From Citricoccus sp. WCRC_4 (lineage in GTDB: Bacteria; Actinomycetota; Actinomycetes; Actinomycetales; Micrococcaceae), in the NCBI GenBank assembly GCA_026645375.1, contig JAPFFX010000023.1:1-7113 (forward strand): DNA of 7,113 bases, read 5' to 3'. This document shows, in pieces, positions 5,012-7,113 of this stretch. Numbering within the stretch: the stretch's first letter is position 1; each line of letters begins with the position of its first letter. The translations under genes were made by a program, and so were the position numbers. Below the pieces are notes generated by a model that was not told the DNA's origin, made no database searches, and worked only from the letters and a program-made list of their open reading frames with translations.

Positions 5012-7113
5012 TCAGACGGTCTCGGCCACGTCGGCGGCCATGGACAGCCGTGGCCGCCGGCCGGGGTTCGCATCGGTCAGGGCCTCGGCGGGGTTGCCTC
5101 CCCACCGCTCGCCGGCGGGGATCTCCTCACCCTTCATCAGGAAGGAGTCGGGGGCGAGGGACGCACCGTCACCCAGCCGCGCGCTGTACAGGATCATCGC
5201 GGACACCCCCACGGAGCAGCCGGAGCCAATCGTGATGGCATCGGACTTGAAGGCGTAGTCCTCCTGTGAATGGCACTGGACCCATGCGCCGGTGTTGAGG
5301 GCGACGTCGTCACCGAGGCTGACGAGGTTCTTCTCGGCGATCTGGGCACCGTCGTCGAAGAGCCGCCGGCCCACGCGCACACCGAGCATCCGCAGGATCG
5401 CGCCCTTGAACGGGGTGCCGTTGAACATCGGGCTGATTTCCGCCTCGAGTTTGTAGAAGCGTTCGGTACGCCAGAAGTCGATGTCGTAGATCGAGCAGTA
5501 CTTCGGCTTCAGGGGCTTGAACCCGGTCGAGGCGCGTTCGACCAGGGCGCGGTAGAACAGGCCGAACACGAGGGTGAGGACCGTGGTCAGCATGAGCGAG
5601 ACCTCACCGATCAGGAAGTAGAGGTCCACCGCGAAGAAGCCGAGCAGGGTGGCCACGAAGACGTAGAACCAGCGCGCCAGCAGGAACAGCCCGATGGTCA
5701 CGAGGTTGTGCCGGTTCTTGGCGGCGAGCCGGCGGGGAAGCTCCTCGTCATGGGCCATGCGGATGAATGCGCTGTCCCGCTGGACCGTGCGCGGGATCTC
5801 GAAGGCCGGTGAGCCCAGGAGCCCGACCCCCTCGCGGACCGGTCCGTCGATCGGGACCAGCGCCTTCGTGGCGATGAGGCAGTCCGGGCCCGTCGTGGAC
5901 TGCGGCGGGTAGAGGATCTCATTGCCGAAGAAGCTGTTGGCCGCGATCGAGTTGCGCGAGACGCTGAACGAGGAACTGGAGTAGTTGGCGTTGACGATCG
6001 AGATGCCACTGGCGACCACCGTTCCGCTCCCGACGGAGACCAGGTACGGGTTGTCGTGCTTGATGTCGGTGCCGAAGTTGGATCCGGTCTGCACCACCGG
6101 GGACAGCGTGTACCCCAGGCGCTGCAGGTAGTGGACGATGTACGAACTGTCTCCGAAGAGGTCGTGGAAGAACCGTCGATTGGTCAGCCCCTCGATCGCC
6201 CGATGGCAGGCGAAATGGAACCCGTACAACCGGTAGGTGCGGTCCGGGGTCAGTGCCAGGTTGAGCAGCCGTGGCACGGTCATGGTGAGGACCATGCCGA
6301 CGAGGATGGTCCCGAAGAACAGGATGACGGAGGTCAGCAGCACGTAACCGTAGAACGACGCACTCGTGAAGGACACCACCGGCGACCAGAGCATGTTCGA
6401 GAGCCAGGGGATCACGTCGAGGACCAGGGCCAGCCCGCCGAACCCCACCGGCAGCGTCACGCCGAACAGGAGCAGCAGTTGGCAGAAGACGTACCCGGCC
6501 CTCCTCAGGGAGCCGCAGTCGATCGCCGCGACGGCGCGGTAGTCCGACTCCGTCCGCTCACCCGGTGATCCGTGCCAGTGCTCGCCGGCGGGGACGGCCT
6601 GGCCCTCGTGGAGGGACGAGGCGTGGCCCAGTTGGGCGCCGTCGCCCAGCGAGGTGCCGATGTCCAGCACCACCTTCTCACCGATGAAGACGTTCTTGCC
6701 GATGGTCACCGGACCCGTCTGGATCACGCCGCTGATGGCGCGGTATCCAGTCAGGAAGGTGTCCTTGTCGATGACGGTGTGCTCACCGATCGTGAGCATG
6801 TCGGTGCAGACGGGCACGCGTCCGGTGAGGACGATCGCCCCCCTCCCGACCTTGGCTCCCAGGGCCCGCAGGTAGAACAGGTACAGCGGCGAGCCGGCGA
6901 AGAGCGCCAGCGGGTTGGCGACCACCACGGTCTTGACGAACCAGAACCGCACGTAGTCCAGGCTCCAGATGCGGATGTCCCGGGGCTTCCATCGGCCGAT
7001 GAGGAGCCACTTGACCAGGATGGGCAGCGTGCACATGACCACGAAGGTGACCGCACCGAAGCCGGCGCCCCGCAGGTAGTGCTCGAGCAGGCCCTCCCCT
7101 TCCCAGACCCAGA
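5012..7113 (-). CDS. Pls/PosA-family membrane synthetase, C-terminal region (5' end beyond the window)
   Basis: 699 residues are visible, and the frame stays open to the right edge. GTG 7042 is an internal codon: 23 in-family codons precede it and it lies inside a membrane helix. The layout matches the C-terminal half of epsilon-poly-L-lysine synthetase (NRPS terminal domain, TIGR02353), where pairs of membrane helices alternate with three soluble acyltransferase-like domains. Counting from the first visible codon, helices lie near 16-40, 206-238, 255-285, 470-496 and 498-523. Soluble domains lie near 87-183, 323-438 and 568-678. The first and third have hexapeptide left-handed-helix turns (such as VTIGKNVFIGEK) and end in VPAGEHWHGSP and IPAGERWGGNP; the second is more diverged and ends near GSPAFEIPR. 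KWLLIGRWKP (34-43) is a family signature as I recall it. In Pls these domains perform amide bond formation at the membrane. An adenylation-carrier part may lie upstream, or the gene may be stand-alone. Confidence 0.88.
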   Translation of the reverse strand, partial: WVWEGEGLLEHYLRGAGFGAVTFVVMCTLPILVKWLLIGRWKPRDIRIWSLDYVRFWFVKTVVVANPLALFAGSPLYLFYLRALGAKVGRGAIVLTGRVPVCTDMLTIGEHTVIDKDTFLTGYRAISGVIQTGPVTIGKNVFIGEKVVLDIGTSLGDGAQLGHASSLHEGQAVPAGEHWHGSPGERTESDYRAVAAIDCGSLRRAGYVFCQLLLLFGVTLPVGFGGLALVLDVIPWLSNMLWSPVVSFTSASFYGYVLLTSVILFFGTILVGMVLTMTVPRLLNLALTPDRTYRLYGFHFACHRAIEGLTNRRFFHDLFGDSSYIVHYLQRLGYTLSPVVQTGSNFGTDIKHDNPYLVSVGSGTVVASGISIVNANYSSSSFSVSRNSIAANSFFGNEILYPPQSTTGPDCLIATKALVPIDGPVREGVGLLGSPAFEIPRTVQRDSAFIRMAHDEELPRRLAAKNRHNLVTIGLFLLARWFYVFVATLLGFFAVDLYFLIGEVSLMLTTVLTLVFGLFYRALVERASTGFKPLKPKYCSIYDIDFWRTERFYKLEAEISPMFNGTPFKGAILRMLGVRVGRRLFDDGAQIAEKNLVSLGDDVALNTGAWVQCHSQEDYAFKSDAITIGSGCSVGVSAMILYSARLGDGASLAPDSFLMKGEEIPAGERWGGNPAEALTDANPGRRPRLSMAADVAETV

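Noticed and set aside
4996..5073. Longer NRPS start at 5073, adding 26 residues
   Set aside because: The extra codons overlap the conserved-frame end of the upstream gene, and the extension is non-conserved in character. AGGAGA lies at the right distance before the ATG at 4995.
3556..5235. 559-codon open frame on the plus strand
   Set aside because: It lies opposite the NRPS gene, whose minus-strand frame shows all adenylation and carrier motifs. The plus frame is low-complexity, with many H, R, G and Q residues and no recognisable domain: a GC-rich shadow frame.
7034..7042. GTG at 7042 or ATG at 7036 as the true start of the membrane protein
   Set aside because: The frame continues open to 7113 with plausible family sequence, and both codons fall inside a membrane helix. 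The gene starts beyond the window.

Overview
The window is GC-rich DNA with third-position G/C bias and strong AGGAGG-type ribosome binding sites, and it reads like a high-GC actinomycete (Streptomyces or a relative). That assignment is an inference from composition and gene families. No in-frame TTA codon was seen by eye. All five genes lie on the minus strand, packed end to end with gaps of 36 bases or less and one ATGA overlap. They read as part of one operon transcribed from right to left. Both ends are cut by the window, and no promoter or terminator is visible inside it.

In transcription order the genes are: (1) 7113-5012, the C-terminal membrane part of a Pls/PosA-family (epsilon-poly-L-lysine synthetase-like) protein, with alternating membrane pairs and three hexapeptide-repeat soluble domains, open at its 5' end; (2) 4995-2452, an NRPS protein with a half condensation domain, an adenylation domain and a carrier domain, and no thioesterase; (3) 2436-1423, a TauD/SyrP-type Fe(II)/2-oxoglutarate oxygenase; (4) 1426-359, an SbnB/VioK-type dehydrogenase of 2,3-diaminopropionate (Dap) biosynthesis; (5) 322-1, the N-terminal 107 residues of a threonine-synthase-like fold-type II PLP enzyme.

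A coherent reading is that genes 4 and 5 make a diamino acid (Dap, or possibly 2,3-diaminobutyrate). The adenylation domain, whose pocket carries two acidic residues (D546, D547), loads it on the carrier protein. The oxygenase may hydroxylate the amino acid, free or carrier-bound. The membrane-embedded Pls-type domain may join units into a short peptide or a cationic homopolymer. Dap supply by an SbnB-type enzyme is well supported by family knowledge. The polymer, the hydroxylation and the use of a threonine-synthase-like partner instead of SbnA are inferences, and they are the most interesting points here.
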